From Pseudomonas gessardii (GTDB taxonomy: Bacteria > Pseudomonadota > Gammaproteobacteria > Pseudomonadales > Pseudomonadaceae), in contig NZ_MNPU01000018.1 of the NCBI RefSeq assembly GCF_001983165.1, forward strand, positions 50,357-114,356: a stretch of DNA of 64,000 bases. The letters are read 5' to 3'. Below are positions 46,038-59,189 of the stretch, piece by piece. The notes beneath the pieces were generated by a model. The model did not search any database. It was not told the origin of the DNA and was given only the letters and a program-made list of their open reading frames with translations. A program made the position numbers and the translations under genes. The first letter of the stretch is position 1. Each line of letters starts with the position of its first letter.

Positions 46038-46871
46038 TTGCTTGCGACAGTCCTGGTACTGATAGCCGCACTGTTGCATGCGACGTGGAACACCTTGATC
46101 AAATTCAGCGGCGAACGCCTGTTGGTGATCGCCTGCATGGACAGCGTTGCGCTGCTGTTTGTGCTATTGGCGGTAGGGTTTGTGACGCTGCCGCCCCTGG
46201 AAATCTGGCCGTGGATCATCGCGTCGGCCCTGTTCGAGTTGCTCTACCGTTACCTGCTGATCCAGGCCTACCGCGTCGGCGACCTGGGCTTGGTGTATCC
46301 ACTGATGCGTGGTTTGTCGCCGCTGGTGGTGCTGGCGTTGACCCTGGTGTTTGCCGGGGAAGTCCTCAGTACCCAGCAGATTGTCGGCATCCTGCTGATC
46401 CCGTTCGGCATGTTGTGCCTGTTGTGGCAAGGCGGTGGCGGGGATCGGTTGCCCTGGTCGATGTTACCGGTGGTGGCGCTGATCGGCCTGTGCATTGGCT
46501 GCTATACCTTCCTTGATGGGCAGGCGCTGCGACGCTGGTCGCACCCGTTGGACTACCTGGTCTGGCTGACCCTGATTAGCGCCTGGCCCTTTCCCTTGCT
46601 GGCCATGGTGCGCAAGCGCGCGGCGTTCAGCCTGTTCTGGCGCACCCAGTGGCGGTTGGGGTTGAGCGTGGGATTGTGCGTGTTGTTGAGCTACGCTCTG
46701 GTACTTTGGGCCATGCAGTTGGGCTCGATTGCCGAGGCCGCCGCGCTGCGGGAAGTCAGCGTGATCCTGGTGGTGTTGTTCGGTATGCGTTACCTGAAAG
46801 AACCTTTCGGCCGCTCCCGGCTCTTAGCCTGTGGGTTGGTGCTGATCGGCATGTTCGTGATGAAACTCTAA
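46038..46871 (+). CDS. EamA/DMT-family transporter
   Basis: A 277-residue inner-membrane protein with ten predicted helices arranged as two EamA repeats. LLATVLVLIAALLHATWNTLIKF opens the first, and the second ends with EAAALREVSVILVVLFGMRYLKEPFG, the standard EamA closing motif. Substrates in the superfamily are metabolites exported or exchanged; none can be inferred here. The start is a TTG at 46038, chosen because AGGAGG lies five bases upstream and no ATG is available nearby. Confidence 0.85.
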   Translation: MLATVLVLIAALLHATWNTLIKFSGERLLVIACMDSVALLFVLLAVGFVTLPPLEIWPWIIASALFELLYRYLLIQAYRVGDLGLVYPLMRGLSPLVVLALTLVFAGEVLSTQQIVGILLIPFGMLCLLWQGGGGDRLPWSMLPVVALIGLCIGCYTFLDGQALRRWSHPLDYLVWLTLISAWPFPLLAMVRKRAAFSLFWRTQWRLGLSVGLCVLLSYALVLWAMQLGSIAEAAALREVSVILVVLFGMRYLKEPFGRSRLLACGLVLIGMFVMKL

Positions 46872-46902
46872 CCAGCGGATAAAACTAAAAAAGGAATGAG
46901 TG

Positions 46903-47289
46903 ATGACTGTCGCTTTCTGGTGTGTGTTGATCGCAATTTTTCTGCCTTACCTGTGTACCGGCGTGGCCAAGTTCAGTGGTGGCAAGTTCGGCCCCCGGCA
47001 GAACCATGACCCCCGGGCCTTCCTCGAAACCCTCGAAGGCTTCGCCAAACGCGCCCATAGTGCACAGCTCAACAGCTTTGAAGTGACCCCGGCGTTTGCC
47101 GCTGCGGTGATCATTGCCCACCTGGCCGGCAACGCGGAACTGGTGACCATCAACGTACTGGCGGTGCTGTTTATCACCAGCCGCCTGCTGTACATCATCT
47201 GCTACCTGGCGGACTGGGCGATCTTGCGTTCGCTGGTGTGGTTCGTGGGCATGGCGTTGATTGCGAGCTTCTTCTTCGTCTCGATGTAA
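46903..47289 (+). CDS. MAPEG family membrane protein
   Basis: A 128-residue four-helix protein of the MAPEG superfamily (eicosanoid and glutathione metabolism). RAHSAQLNSFEVTPAFAAAVIIAH carries the conserved N-x-x-E pattern of the second helix and VLFITSRLLYIICYLADWAILR the third. Bacterial members are uncharacterised membrane enzymes, some with glutathione transferase activity. I start at ATG 46903 with AAGGA upstream. It is 31 bp after the EamA gene and may share its transcript. Confidence 0.82.
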   Translation: MTVAFWCVLIAIFLPYLCTGVAKFSGGKFGPRQNHDPRAFLETLEGFAKRAHSAQLNSFEVTPAFAAAVIIAHLAGNAELVTINVLAVLFITSRLLYIICYLADWAILRSLVWFVGMALIASFFFVSM

Positions 47290-47307
47290 AGCCCACCGTA
47301 GATCCCG

Positions 47308-47397
47308 TGTGGGAGCGGGCTTGCTCGCGATAGCGGAGTATCAGCGACAGATTGGTTGGCTGACCCACTGCAATCGCGGGCAAGCCCGCTCCCACAC
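47308..47397. repeat. REPIN, CGGGCTTGCTCGC subtype
   Basis: Inverted pair of GTGGGAGCGGGCTTGCTCGC-type arms, about 90 bp, followed by a partial third arm CCCGCTCCTACA, between the converging MAPEG gene and mltA. Confidence 0.9.
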
Positions 47398-47420
47398 AGG
47401 CCCGCTCCTACATTTGCATC

Positions 47421-48608
47421 TTAGCTTCCTGTCGGGGCGTCCGGCACTTTAGGCAGTGCCGCGCCCTTGGGCCACAGCATCCAGATCTGGCCTTGCTGCT
47501 TCATATTCCCGGCCAACTCGCCCGCTGCATCACCCGTGCCCCAGAACAAGTCCGCACGCACCTCACCGACAATCGCCCCCCCTGTATCCTGGGCCGCTAC
47601 CGGTCGTACGATCGGCGCGCCATCGGGACGGGTCGTCGACAACCACAACAGGCTGCCCAGTGGGATGACCTTGCGGTCCACGGCCACGCTGTAGCCGGCG
47701 GTCAGCGGCACGTTCAGCGAGCCGCGCGGGCCTTCATTGCTGTCGGGGCGGGTGCTGAAGAAGACGTAGCTTGGGTTGCTCGCCAACAGTTCCGGGATCC
47801 GTTCAGGATGGGCCTTGGCCCAGGCACTGATCGCGCCCATGCTCACTTCGTCTTTCTTCAACTCGCCTTGCTCCACCAGCCAGCGGCCGATAGGGCGATA
47901 AGGGAAGCCGTTCTGGTCGGCATAGCCCACGCGCAGTTGGCGCCCGTTCGCCAGTTGGATACGGCCCGAACCCTGGATCTGCAGGAATTGCAGGTCCATC
48001 GGCTGGGTCAGCCAGGCGATGGGCTTGGCACTGGAGCCTTGCTGGTTGATGGTGCCCGCATCGTCATAGGGTTTGAGCACCCGGCCTTCCAGGCGCCCGC
48101 GCAGGCGTTTGCCCTTGAGTTCGGGGTAGATGCTTTCCAGGTTGACGATGATCAGGTCGTCCGGCACGCCAAACACGGGCACATGGGCGGTCTTGGTCTC
48201 GGTGAGGCTGCCCGGGTAGACCGGTTCGTAGTAGCCGGTGATCAGGCCATTGGGGGTATTGTCCGCCGAGCGCAAGCCATACACGTCCAGCTGTTGCTTG
48301 AGGAAGCCACGGATATCGCTGGCGTTGCCCGGCACATTGGCGGCTGCAGCGCAGGTGGTGCCCCATACCGGGTCGTTTTTCAGGCGTTGGCAGGCACTGC
48401 GCCAGGACTCGAAGCCGGCTAGCAGGTCGTTGTCCGAGACCGTCGGCAGGGCTTCCCAGGTGGCGCTGACATAGGTCGCTACGGCGTGGGGTTTTTCCGG
48501 CTCGGGCTTGGGGGCCGGAGCATTGCCGCCGTCGCATCCGGCCAGCAGCGCGATCATCGGCAGAGCCCAGGCCAGCCGGCGGCTCCAGGGGTTGAACAGG
48601 TTATTCAT
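47421..48608 (-). CDS. mltA: Membrane-bound lytic murein transglycosylase A
   Basis: A 395-residue lipoprotein that cleaves peptidoglycan glycan strands to anhydro-muropeptides. The lipobox LLAGC is near residue 24, followed by a Pro/Glu linker, the LITGYYEPVYPGSL motif, LQIQGSGRIQLANG and GYADQNGFPYRPIG. The double-psi-barrel end contains AAQDTGGAIVGEVRADLFWG with the catalytic Asp. I start at MNNLFNPWSR (48608). It is divergent from the cytochrome gene. Confidence 0.93.
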   Translation of the reverse strand: MNNLFNPWSRRLAWALPMIALLAGCDGGNAPAPKPEPEKPHAVATYVSATWEALPTVSDNDLLAGFESWRSACQRLKNDPVWGTTCAAAANVPGNASDIRGFLKQQLDVYGLRSADNTPNGLITGYYEPVYPGSLTETKTAHVPVFGVPDDLIIVNLESIYPELKGKRLRGRLEGRVLKPYDDAGTINQQGSSAKPIAWLTQPMDLQFLQIQGSGRIQLANGRQLRVGYADQNGFPYRPIGRWLVEQGELKKDEVSMGAISAWAKAHPERIPELLASNPSYVFFSTRPDSNEGPRGSLNVPLTAGYSVAVDRKVIPLGSLLWLSTTRPDGAPIVRPVAAQDTGGAIVGEVRADLFWGTGDAAGELAGNMKQQGQIWMLWPKGAALPKVPDAPTGS

Positions 48609-48735
48609 GCAAGTAATTCCCAAGGCGATTGCCCACGCACGTTACCGCGCAAGCATCCATATTATTAATAGGGCTATTGGCCTTTACGGGTGGGGCGAGG
48701 ATACTGGCCGCCGTTTCCCGTGACCCTGAGCCACC

Positions 48736-49185
48736 ATGACTTTTAAAAAACTGACTGTTGTATTGCTGGCCTGCCTGACGCTGACCGCCTGCGGTGGCGT
48801 GGACCCGAACTCGCCGCTGGGCCAGCGCAAGGCCATTTTCAAGCAGATGCTCAAGACCGGCGAAGACCTGGGTGGCATGCTGCGTGGTCGCATCCCGTTC
48901 GACGGGGCGAAATTTGCCGAGGGTGCGGTCAAGCTCGACGCCCTGTCCCATGAGCCGTGGCAGCACTTTCCAACGGTGCGCGAAGAAGACCACACCAGCG
49001 CCAAGGACGACGTATGGCAGAAACAGGCCCAGTTCCAGGAACTGGCGCGCAACCTTGAGGCGGCCACCGGTGAATTGGTGATCGCCAGCCAGGTGCAGCC
49101 TTACAAGGCCAGTAACCTGGGGCCGGCCGTGCAGAAAGTCGAAGATGCCTGCAGCGCCTGTCATAAGCAGTTTCGCGACCATTGA
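48736..49185 (+). CDS. Cytochrome c' type lipoprotein
   Basis: A 149-residue exported protein with a lipobox (TLTAC, Cys near 19) and a single C-terminal heme-attachment motif CSACHKQF. The four-helix pattern with a C-terminal heme site is that of cytochromes c' (cytochrome_C_2 family). Such proteins bind NO or CO or move electrons in the periplasm. The combination with a lipid anchor suggests membrane attachment. A single gene flanked by mltA and a converging gene. Confidence 0.82.
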   Translation: MTFKKLTVVLLACLTLTACGGVDPNSPLGQRKAIFKQMLKTGEDLGGMLRGRIPFDGAKFAEGAVKLDALSHEPWQHFPTVREEDHTSAKDDVWQKQAQFQELARNLEAATGELVIASQVQPYKASNLGPAVQKVEDACSACHKQFRDH

Positions 49186-49203
49186 GGTTCGGTCTTATGG
49201 GTC

Positions 49204-49599
49204 TTACTTGTCCAGATCGTCGAGGGCTTGCTGCAGTTCTTTGCGCGATTCGGCGAGCTTGTCCTTACGCTTGTTGATCTTCTCGGAGTCGCCCTTTTTC
49301 ATGGCTTTATCGAGGTCGGCCTGACGGCGGCTGACTTCGTGCTTGGCATCCAGCACCTTGTTCTCGCGTTCCTTTTTCAGGGCGGCGTCGGTGCAGTGCT
49401 CGGTGACTTCGCTCAAGGCTTTTTCCAGGCCGGCTTGTTGCTCGCTGTTGCCGTGGGCCTTGGCTTGTTCGATCTGCTGGCTGATGGCCTGGCGCTTGGC
49501 GGCGCAACCGGTCAGTTGCGCGGCTGTCTCGGTCGCCAGCAATGGCGTGGCCAGGAAACTGGTGAGGGTCAGCAGGGCAAGCGGTGCAAGAAACTTCAT
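49204..49599 (-). CDS. DUF1090 family periplasmic protein
   Basis: A 131-residue secreted protein. The signal peptide (MKFLAPLALLTLTSFLATPLLA) is followed by a highly charged helical domain with two conserved cysteines (LTGCAAKRQA and VTEHCTDAAL) and heptad-rich coiled coil to the end. This is the YqjC/DUF1090 family, of unknown function. I start at ATG 49599; the frame is open for about 290 bases upstream through the ligB 3' end, which is a shadow. Compare the gene at 51458. Confidence 0.85.
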   Translation of the reverse strand: MKFLAPLALLTLTSFLATPLLATETAAQLTGCAAKRQAISQQIEQAKAHGNSEQQAGLEKALSEVTEHCTDAALKKERENKVLDAKHEVSRRQADLDKAMKKGDSEKINKRKDKLAESRKELQQALDDLDK

Positions 49600-49679
49600 A
49601 AAAACTCCAAAATCAACAAGATCGTTGTCAGGTGGGCAGGGTGATTTCTGCCAGCACCGGTTAATGTCGCGGGTTGGGA

Positions 49680-51392
<1,713 letters not shown>

Positions 51393-51413
51393 CTAAAACA
51401 AGCAAACGCCCAT

Positions 51414-51443
51414 AAAAAAGCCCCGCAGGCGCGAGGCTTTTTA
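51414..51443 (-). terminator. Intrinsic terminator
   Basis: Minus-strand AAAGCCTCGC-loop-GCGGGGCTTTTTT, a 10-bp stem with one G-U pair and a T run, downstream of the 51458 gene and 50 bp before the ligB start. Confidence 0.85.
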
Positions 51444-51457
51444 CTGGGTGTTTCTGC

Positions 51458-51805
51458 TTACTTGAACAGACCGCCCAGGGCTTTCACGGTGTCATTGCTG
51501 TCAGCCTTGGCTTGCTGCTTTTGCGAGGCTTCGTCGAGCTTGCCCTGGGACTCGCCGACTTTTTTGCAACCTTTGTTTACCTGGTCCAGTGCAGCCTGCA
51601 TGGCTTTCACTTTCAGGTCTTCGCCATTGGCTTTGGCCGCATCGACCTTGGCTTGCAGCTCCTGGCTCTGTTTTTCGCAGTTGCCGGTAGCACCGCCCAG
51701 TTGGGAGGTCAGGGCGCCAGTCAGGCCGCTCAGGTCAGCAGCTTGCGCGGACAGGGTGAACAGGCTGAGCAGCAGGGCGGCAGGGGCGAGCGTGGAAATA
51801 CGCAT
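51458..51805 (-). CDS. Small periplasmic protein resembling DUF1090
   Basis: A 115-residue secreted protein with signal peptide MRISTLAPAALLLSLFTLSA ending AQA. The mature part holds NCEKQSQELQAKVDAAKANG and LDQVNKGCKKV: two cysteines about 37 residues apart in a helical, Lys/Glu-rich context, matching the cysteine and AKA-G spacing of the DUF1090 protein at 49204. It lacks that protein's long C-terminal coiled coil. Function unknown. GAGG precedes the start at 51805. Confidence 0.7.
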   Translation of the reverse strand: MRISTLAPAALLLSLFTLSAQAADLSGLTGALTSQLGGATGNCEKQSQELQAKVDAAKANGEDLKVKAMQAALDQVNKGCKKVGESQGKLDEASQKQQAKADSNDTVKALGGLFK

Positions 51806-52002
51806 GAAAAACCTCAATGTTCGATTGCCTGCGCACTTGGCTGTCCCGAGCAGGCGCAATGCAATATCCAGGTGGGGTGAATGCTCGGGAGGGCGCGGAT
51901 TTTAGTGGGCCATCATTTGGCCTGCAAGGGTTGGATCCAATAAATGTGAACTATTTGCCAAGCCCGCCAGCGCGAGCCAATCGGGCCGGCAAAAAAGTGC
52001 AA

Positions 52003-52036
52003 CAAAAAGCCCCGCCGGGAAAACCCGGCAGGGCCT
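52003..52036 (-). terminator. Intrinsic terminator of metK
   Basis: Minus-strand GCCCTGCCGGG-loop-CCCGGCGGGGC followed by TTTTTG, 20 bp after the metK stop. Confidence 0.88.
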
Positions 52037-52055
52037 TGGGTGTTGCATACAGCGA

Positions 52056-53246
<1,191 letters not shown>

Positions 53247-53265
53247 CTCGATGTTTTCCTGATAT

Positions 53266-54261
53266 TTACCGATGGTGAGTGTCGCCAGTTGGCCGCTGAA
53301 AGTGGCGGACCTGAATCTGGAAACCATTACGTAAGCCTACATACAGGCTTTCCCCGGGAACGAGTCCCGCAGCAGTGGCCCAACGGGCCAGATCGTCCTG
53401 TTCAAACCCCAACCAGAGATCACCGCAGGCCTCCCTGGCCCAACTCTGGTTGTGGCTGCATAAATCAGTTACCAAAAGACTGCCGCCCGGTTGCAGCAAA
53501 CCGGCCATTTGTTTGAGGGCGTCGGCCGGAGCGGCGAAATGGTGCAAGACCATGTTCAACACCACGCAATCGGCTTGTAGCCCTACATCATTCAAGGCAT
53601 CGGCCAGCCGCAGGCTGACGTTGCCCAAGTGCTCGCGCTCGCACAGCTGGCGCGCCAGTTCCAGCATGGCCGGGCTGTTGTCCAGCGCCGTCACCTGGTG
53701 GAAACGGCGGGCCAGGTCCGGTAGGAACCCGCCGTCGCCCGGGCCGACTTCCAGCGCCGTGGCGCCTTGGTCGAAGCCCAGTTTGTCGAGCAGCGCCAGC
53801 ACGCTTTCGCGGTATTGGGGCAGCCCGGCAATCAGGTCCTGCTGGGCGCGGAACTTGTCCGCCACCCGTGAGAAAAAATCCTGGCTGGCTGCGGCGCGTT
53901 GCCCGTGGACCTGAGCGATCCGCGACTGCACGTCAGCTGGCAGGGCCAGGTTGTCTACTTCTTCCAGCAAGGCCGCGTGCAGCTTGCCACCCAGCAAATC
54001 GGTGTGGGGCAGGGCGCGACGGTAAAAAATCGCATTGCCTTCACGGCGGGTGGCCACCAGGTCGGCCTGGGCCAGCACTTTCAAGTGGTGGCTCATGCCG
54101 GACTGGCCAATGGCAAAGATCCGCGCCAGTTCCAGCACGCCAAACGAATCGTTGGCCAGGGCGCGCAGTACATTCAGGCGTAGCGGATCGCCGCCGGCCT
54201 TGCACAGGGCGGCCAGCTCATCGCAATCGTCGGGGCGAATGGAAGGCGCAGGTAAGTTCAT
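53266..54261 (-). CDS. ArsR-family regulator fused to a SAM-dependent methyltransferase domain
   Basis: A 331-residue fusion. Residues 1-100 are an ArsR-type winged helix ([26 protein letters not shown], recognition helix [16 protein letters not shown]), without the metal-binding ELCVCDL cysteines. Residues 140-320 are a class I methyltransferase fold ([36 protein letters not shown]). Genes of this type directly upstream of metK are conserved in Pseudomonas. I infer a regulator that senses SAM or SAH to tune metK. A 30-bp palindrome lies 38 bp before its start. Confidence 0.85.
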   Translation of the reverse strand: MNLPAPSIRPDDCDELAALCKAGGDPLRLNVLRALANDSFGVLELARIFAIGQSGMSHHLKVLAQADLVATRREGNAIFYRRALPHTDLLGGKLHAALLEEVDNLALPADVQSRIAQVHGQRAAASQDFFSRVADKFRAQQDLIAGLPQYRESVLALLDKLGFDQGATALEVGPGDGGFLPDLARRFHQVTALDNSPAMLELARQLCEREHLGNVSLRLADALNDVGLQADCVVLNMVLHHFAAPADALKQMAGLLQPGGSLLVTDLCSHNQSWAREACGDLWLGFEQDDLARWATAAGLVPGESLYVGLRNGFQIQVRHFQRPTGDTHHR

Positions 54262-54299
54262 AAGGCCAGCAGTCTAGTGATGAGGTCAAATCCTCGCAA

Positions 54300-54329
54300 G
54301 ACCAATATCAAAAAGTTTTGATATTGGTC
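54300..54329. promoter_or_regulatory. 30-bp perfect palindrome, likely ArsR-type operator
   Basis: Arms GACCAATATCAAAA and its exact complement around AG. It lies in the 260-bp intergenic region between the divergent ArsR-methyltransferase and tkt genes, nearer the former. The ATATCAA...TTGATAT core is the type of dyad bound by ArsR-fold regulators. The remaining 190 bp towards tkt shows no other structure I can name. Confidence 0.65.
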
Positions 54330-54521
54330 GATAATCGGTGGTTATAAGCAGGCGCTATAACCTTTAGACGAACGGCGGGAAGTGTTCTGGCCGCCAATGC
54401 AGTCCAAACCACAGGAAAAACCTACATAAGTCGGTATCTGTCATTGCCCCGAAGGCGTTGGCTGAGGGAAAATGCCGGTCCTTTTTTCCGTTTCTTTTAT
54501 TCAACCCTCAGGAGAACAGCG

Positions 54522-56519
54522 ATGCCCAGCCGTCGTGAGCGTGCCAACGCCATTCGTGCCCTCAGCATGGATGCCGTGCAAAAAGCCAACAGCGGCCATC
54601 CCGGTGCCCCGATGGGCATGGCGGATATCGCCGAGGTACTTTGGCGTGACTACCTGAAACACAACCCGAGCAACCCATCGTTCGCCGACCGCGACCGCTT
54701 CGTGCTGTCCAACGGCCATGGCTCGATGTTGATCTATTCGTTGCTGCACCTGACCGGCTACGACCTGTCCATCGACGATCTCAAGCAGTTCCGCCAACTG
54801 CACAGCCGCACCCCGGGCCACCCGGAATTCGGCTACACCCCAGGCGTGGAGACCACCACCGGTCCCCTGGGCCAGGGTCTGGCCAATGCCGTGGGCTTTG
54901 CCCTGGCGGAAAAAGTCCTGGCGGCGCAGTTCAACCGTCCCGGCCACAACGTTGTCGATCACCACACCTACGTGTTCCTGGGTGATGGCTGCATGATGGA
55001 AGGCATTTCCCACGAAGTCAGCTCCCTGGCCGGCACCCTGGGCCTGGGCAAGCTGATCGCTTTCTACGATGACAACGGCATCTCCATCGACGGCGAAGTC
55101 GAAGGCTGGTTCACCGACGATACGCCCAAGCGTTTCGAGGCCTATAACTGGCAGGTGATCCGCAATGTCGACGGCCACGATCCAGAAGAGATCAAGACTG
55201 CTATTGAAACGGCGCGTAAAAGCGAGCAGCCGACCCTGATCTGCTGCAAGACCACCATCGGCTTCGGTTCGCCGAACAAGCAAGGCAAGGAAGACAGCCA
55301 CGGCGCCCCGTTGGGTGACGCGGAAATCGCCCTGACCCGCGAAGCGCTGAAGTGGAACCATGGCCCGTTTGAAATCCCGGCGGATATCTACGCCGAGTGG
55401 GACGCCAAGGAAGCCGGCCGCGCCGCTGAAGCCGAGTGGGACCAGCGTTTTGAAGCCTACGCCGCCCAATTCCCGGCATTGGCCAATGAGCTGATGAGCC
55501 GCCTCAATGGCGATCTGCCGCTGGACTTCTCGGCCAAGGCTGACGAGTACATCGCCGAAGTGGCCGCCAAAGGCGAAACCATTGCCAGCCGCAAAGCCAG
55601 CCAGAATGCGCTGAATGCCTACGGCCCACTGCTGCCTGAGTTGCTCGGTGGTTCGGCTGACCTGGCCGGTTCCAACCTGACCCTGTGGAAAGGGTGCAAA
55701 GGTGTCTCGGCTGAAGACGCCAGCGGCAACTACATGTACTACGGCGTGCGCGAGTTCGGCATGAGCGCCATCATGAACGGTGTTGCCCTGCACGGCGGCC
55801 TGGTGCCTTACGGTGCGACCTTCCTGATGTTTATGGAATACGCGCGCAATGCCGTGCGCATGGCCGCGCTGATGAAGAAGCGCGTGATCCACGTGTACAC
55901 CCACGACTCCATCGGCCTGGGCGAAGACGGCCCGACGCACCAGCCGGTCGAGCAACTGACCAGCCTGCGCACCACGCCGAACCTGGACTGCTGGCGCCCA
56001 GCGGACGCGGTCGAATCGGCCGTGGCCTGGAAGCACGCGATCGAGCGCAAGGATGGCCCATCGGCGCTGATCTTCTCCCGCCAGAACCTGCAACACCAGG
56101 TGCGTACCGACGCGCAGATCGCCGCGATCAGCCGTGGTGGCTACGTGCTCAAGGACTGCATCGGCGAGCCGGAGCTGATCCTGATCTCCACCGGTTCCGA
56201 AGTGGGCCTGACCGTCCAGGCCTACGACAAGCTGACCGCCCAAGGCCGTAACGTGCGCGTTGTGTCCATGCCGTGCACTAGCGTGTTTGAAGCCCAGGAC
56301 GCGGACTACAAGCAATCGGTCCTGCCGTTGCAGGTCAGTGCGCGTATCGCCATCGAAGCGGCTCACGCCGACTACTGGTACAAGTACGTGGGCCTGGAAG
56401 GCCGCGTGATCGGCATGACCACCTACGGTGAGTCGGCGCCAGCGCCAGCGTTGTTCGAAGAGTTCGGTTTCACCCTGGAAAACATCCTGGGTCAGGCTGA
56501 AGAGCTGCTGGAAGACTAA
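54522..56519 (+). CDS. tktA: Transketolase
   Basis: A 665-residue thiamine-diphosphate enzyme of the pentose phosphate pathway. [26 protein letters not shown] opens it; the ThDP motif [12 protein letters not shown] to [11 protein letters not shown], the second-domain [19 protein letters not shown] and the C-terminal domain are intact. AGGAG precedes ATG 54522. It leads the tkt-epd-pgk-fba run; besides sugar interconversion it supplies erythrose 4-phosphate, the substrate of the next gene. Confidence 0.97.
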   Translation: MPSRRERANAIRALSMDAVQKANSGHPGAPMGMADIAEVLWRDYLKHNPSNPSFADRDRFVLSNGHGSMLIYSLLHLTGYDLSIDDLKQFRQLHSRTPGHPEFGYTPGVETTTGPLGQGLANAVGFALAEKVLAAQFNRPGHNVVDHHTYVFLGDGCMMEGISHEVSSLAGTLGLGKLIAFYDDNGISIDGEVEGWFTDDTPKRFEAYNWQVIRNVDGHDPEEIKTAIETARKSEQPTLICCKTTIGFGSPNKQGKEDSHGAPLGDAEIALTREALKWNHGPFEIPADIYAEWDAKEAGRAAEAEWDQRFEAYAAQFPALANELMSRLNGDLPLDFSAKADEYIAEVAAKGETIASRKASQNALNAYGPLLPELLGGSADLAGSNLTLWKGCKGVSAEDASGNYMYYGVREFGMSAIMNGVALHGGLVPYGATFLMFMEYARNAVRMAALMKKRVIHVYTHDSIGLGEDGPTHQPVEQLTSLRTTPNLDCWRPADAVESAVAWKHAIERKDGPSALIFSRQNLQHQVRTDAQIAAISRGGYVLKDCIGEPELILISTGSEVGLTVQAYDKLTAQGRNVRVVSMPCTSVFEAQDADYKQSVLPLQVSARIAIEAAHADYWYKYVGLEGRVIGMTTYGESAPAPALFEEFGFTLENILGQAEELLED

Positions 56520-56546
56520 GTCAGTCTGCGTTGTCTGTACTGGCGC

Positions 56547-56617
56547 CATCGCGGGCAAGCCCGCTCCCACATTTGGATCGCGGTCTAATGTGGGAGCGGG
56601 CTTGCCCGCGATAGCGA
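56547..56617. repeat. Inverted REP pair in reversed (tail-to-tail) order
   Basis: CGCGGGCAAGCCCGCTCCCAC then, 17 bp later, GTGGGAGCGGGCTTGCCCGC. Unlike the REPINs elsewhere, the GTGGGAG ends face inward. It lies between tktA and epd, so those genes are separated by a large hairpin. Confidence 0.88.
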
Positions 56618-56641
56618 TGGAACATATTGATCGAGAACCCC

Positions 56642-57697
56642 ATGCCTGAACCCCGTCCCTACAAAGTTGCACTCAACGGCTACGGCCGGATTGGTCGTTG
56701 CGTCTTGCGTGCGCTGTTCGAGCGAGGGGCGGCGGCCGGGTTTGAAATCGTCGCCATCAACGATCTGGCCGACATGGCCAGCATCGAATACCTGACACGC
56801 TTCGACTCCACCCATGGCCGGTTCCCCGGCGAAGTGCGGATCGACGGCGATTGTCTGCATATCAATGGCAACTGCGTGAAGGTTTTGCGCAGTGCCACGC
56901 CCGAGGGCATCGACTGGGCGGCGCTGGGCGTCGACCTGGTGCTGGAATGCTCCGGTGCCTACCACACCCGTGCCGATGGCCAGCGCTTCCTCGACGCCGG
57001 TGCGCCGCGCGTGCTGTTTTCCCAGCCGATGGCCAGCGAGGCGGATGTGGATGCCACTATCGTCTATGGCGTCAACCAGGACTGCCTGACCGGTGACGAG
57101 TTGCTGGTGTCCAACGCCTCCTGCACCACCAACTGCGGCGTGCCGTTGTTGCGCCTGCTGGACCAGGCGATTGGCCTGGAGTATGTGTCGATCACCACCA
57201 TTCACTCGGCGATGAACGACCAGCCGGTGATCGATGCCTACCACCATGAAGACCTGCGCCGCACCCGCTCGGCGTTCCAGTCGGTGATCCCGGTGTCCAC
57301 CGGCCTGGCCCGTGGTATCGAACGCCTGTTGCCGGAACTTGCCGGGCGAATCCAGGCCAAAGCCGTGCGTGTGCCGACGGTGAACGTGTCGTGCCTGGAT
57401 ATCACCATGCAGACCGTCAGCGACACCGACGCCGGCGAGGTCAACCGGATCCTGCGCGACGCCGCCACCAGCGGCCCGCTCAAGGCCTTGCTGGCCTACA
57501 CCGAGTTGCCGCACGCCAGTTGTGATTTCAACCACGACCCGCATTCGGCCATTGTGGATGCCAGCCAGACCCGTGTTTCCGGGCCAAGGCTGGTGAATAT
57601 CCTGGCCTGGTTCGATAACGAATGGGGCTTTGCCAACCGCATGCTGGATGTGGCGGAACATTATCTGCACATCGCCTCTAAACAACCTCAACAGTAA
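56642..57697 (+). CDS. epd: Erythrose-4-phosphate dehydrogenase
   Basis: A 351-residue GAPDH-family enzyme that oxidises erythrose 4-phosphate to 4-phosphoerythronate for PLP synthesis. [18 protein letters not shown] is the NAD fold, SNASCTTNC carries the catalytic Cys near residue 158, and [10 protein letters not shown] and [12 protein letters not shown] follow. The epd assignment over a plain gapA rests on position between tkt and pgk and on divergence from gapA. I start at MPEPRPYK (56642); the frame is open 5 codons upstream to a TTG. Confidence 0.9.
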   Translation: MPEPRPYKVALNGYGRIGRCVLRALFERGAAAGFEIVAINDLADMASIEYLTRFDSTHGRFPGEVRIDGDCLHINGNCVKVLRSATPEGIDWAALGVDLVLECSGAYHTRADGQRFLDAGAPRVLFSQPMASEADVDATIVYGVNQDCLTGDELLVSNASCTTNCGVPLLRLLDQAIGLEYVSITTIHSAMNDQPVIDAYHHEDLRRTRSAFQSVIPVSTGLARGIERLLPELAGRIQAKAVRVPTVNVSCLDITMQTVSDTDAGEVNRILRDAATSGPLKALLAYTELPHASCDFNHDPHSAIVDASQTRVSGPRLVNILAWFDNEWGFANRMLDVAEHYLHIASKQPQQ

Positions 57698-57714
57698 TTC
57701 AGGAACTGCGACCC

Positions 57715-58878
57715 ATGACCGTGTTGAAGATGACCGACCTCGATCTGCAAGGTAAGCGCGTACTGATCCGCGAAGACCTCAACGTCCCAGTCAAGGACGG
57801 TGTAGTCACCAGCGATGCGCGAATCCTGGCCTCGCTGCCGACCATCAAGCTGGCCCTGGAAAAAGGCGCGGCCGTGATGGTCTGCTCCCACCTGGGTCGT
57901 CCGACCGAAGGTGAGTTCTCCGCCGAAAACAGCCTCAAGCCTGTAGCCGATTACCTAAGCAAGGCCCTGGGCCGCGAAGTGCCGCTGGTGGCTGACTACC
58001 TGGGCGGCGTCGACGTCAAGGCCGGCGACATCGTGCTGTTTGAAAACGTGCGCTTCAACAAGGGTGAGAAAAAGAACAGCGACGAACTGGCCCAGCAATA
58101 TGCGGCGCTGTGCGACGTGTTCGTGATGGATGCCTTCGGCACCGCGCACCGCGCCGAGGGTTCGACCCATGGCGTGGCCAAGTTCGCCAAGGTGGCCGCT
58201 GCGGGCCCGTTGCTGGCTGCCGAGCTGGATGCCCTGGGCAAGGCCCTGGGTGCACCGGCCCAGCCAATGGCCGCCATTGTGGCTGGCTCCAAGGTGTCGA
58301 CCAAGCTGGACGTGCTCAACAGCCTGAGCCAGATCTGCAACCAACTGATCGTTGGCGGCGGCATTGCCAACACCTTCCTGGCCGCTGCTGGCCACCCGGT
58401 AGGCAAGTCCCTGTACGAGCCGGACCTGCTGGATACCGCCCGGGCCATTGCGGCCAAGGTCAGCGTGCCGTTGCCGGTGGACGTGGTAGTGGCCAAGGAG
58501 TTTGCCGAAAGCGCCGAAGCCACCGTCAAGCTGATCGCCGATGTGGCGGTTGACGACATGATCCTGGATATCGGCCCGCAAACTGCAGCCAACTTCGCCG
58601 AACTGCTGAAAGCCTCCCGCACTATCCTGTGGAACGGCCCGGTCGGCGTGTTCGAGTTCGACCAGTTCGGCAACGGCACCCAAGTGCTGGCCAAGGCGAT
58701 TGCCGAAAGCTCGGCATTCTCCATTGCCGGTGGTGGCGACACCCTGGCGGCCATCGATAAATATGGCGTTGCTGAGCAGATCTCCTACATTTCTACCGGT
58801 GGCGGCGCGTTCCTTGAGTTTGTCGAAGGCAAGGTGCTACCAGCCGTTGAAGTGCTGGAAAGTCGAGCCAAGGGCTGA
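57715..58878 (+). CDS. pgk: Phosphoglycerate kinase
   Basis: A 387-residue glycolytic kinase. [35 protein letters not shown] (substrate-binding N domain), [15 protein letters not shown], and the C-domain [15 protein letters not shown] and [12 protein letters not shown] are all present. It starts 17 bp after epd, on the same transcript. Confidence 0.97.
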   Translation: MTVLKMTDLDLQGKRVLIREDLNVPVKDGVVTSDARILASLPTIKLALEKGAAVMVCSHLGRPTEGEFSAENSLKPVADYLSKALGREVPLVADYLGGVDVKAGDIVLFENVRFNKGEKKNSDELAQQYAALCDVFVMDAFGTAHRAEGSTHGVAKFAKVAAAGPLLAAELDALGKALGAPAQPMAAIVAGSKVSTKLDVLNSLSQICNQLIVGGGIANTFLAAAGHPVGKSLYEPDLLDTARAIAAKVSVPLPVDVVVAKEFAESAEATVKLIADVAVDDMILDIGPQTAANFAELLKASRTILWNGPVGVFEFDQFGNGTQVLAKAIAESSAFSIAGGGDTLAAIDKYGVAEQISYISTGGGAFLEFVEGKVLPAVEVLESRAKG

Positions 58879-58907
58879 GCCCCTCGGTCTGGAAAAGGAG
58901 CGTTCCC

Positions 58908-59129
58908 ATGATCAAGCCATTCGCGCTGGTGATTGCCGCGGGCCTGTTGGCCGGCTGCGGCAGCGCGCCCAAGGCGTCGCCAGAGGCACCAGGGGCTGCG
59001 CCGCACACGGGCTGCTACCAGGCCGACTGGCAGGCTGAGACCATGCCGGTGATCAGCAAGCGCATAGGGCCTGACAGGCTGGAGAAATACGACTCCCCGC
59101 CCAAAGGTAAGGAACAGGGTTGCCCTTGA
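58908..59129 (+). CDS. Small lipoprotein
   Basis: A 73-residue exported lipoprotein. The signal peptide ends in the lipobox LLAGC at Cys18, followed by a Pro/Ala-rich linker and a short conserved-looking domain with two cysteines (TGCYQADWQ and EQGCP). It lies between pgk and fba in the position of an uncharacterised gene in P. aeruginosa. AAAAGGAG precedes the ATG. Function unknown. Confidence 0.8.
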   Translation: MIKPFALVIAAGLLAGCGSAPKASPEAPGAAPHTGCYQADWQAETMPVISKRIGPDRLEKYDSPPKGKEQGCP

Positions 59130-59189
59130 TGGGTCTGACTCACTAACCGACAGCAATGGCGGCCCCAGGCCGCCGTTCGAGGATTGGCA

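Noticed and set aside
56547..56617. Hairpin between tktA and epd as an ordinary terminator
   Set aside because: Both arms are full REP sequences in reversed order and no T run follows.
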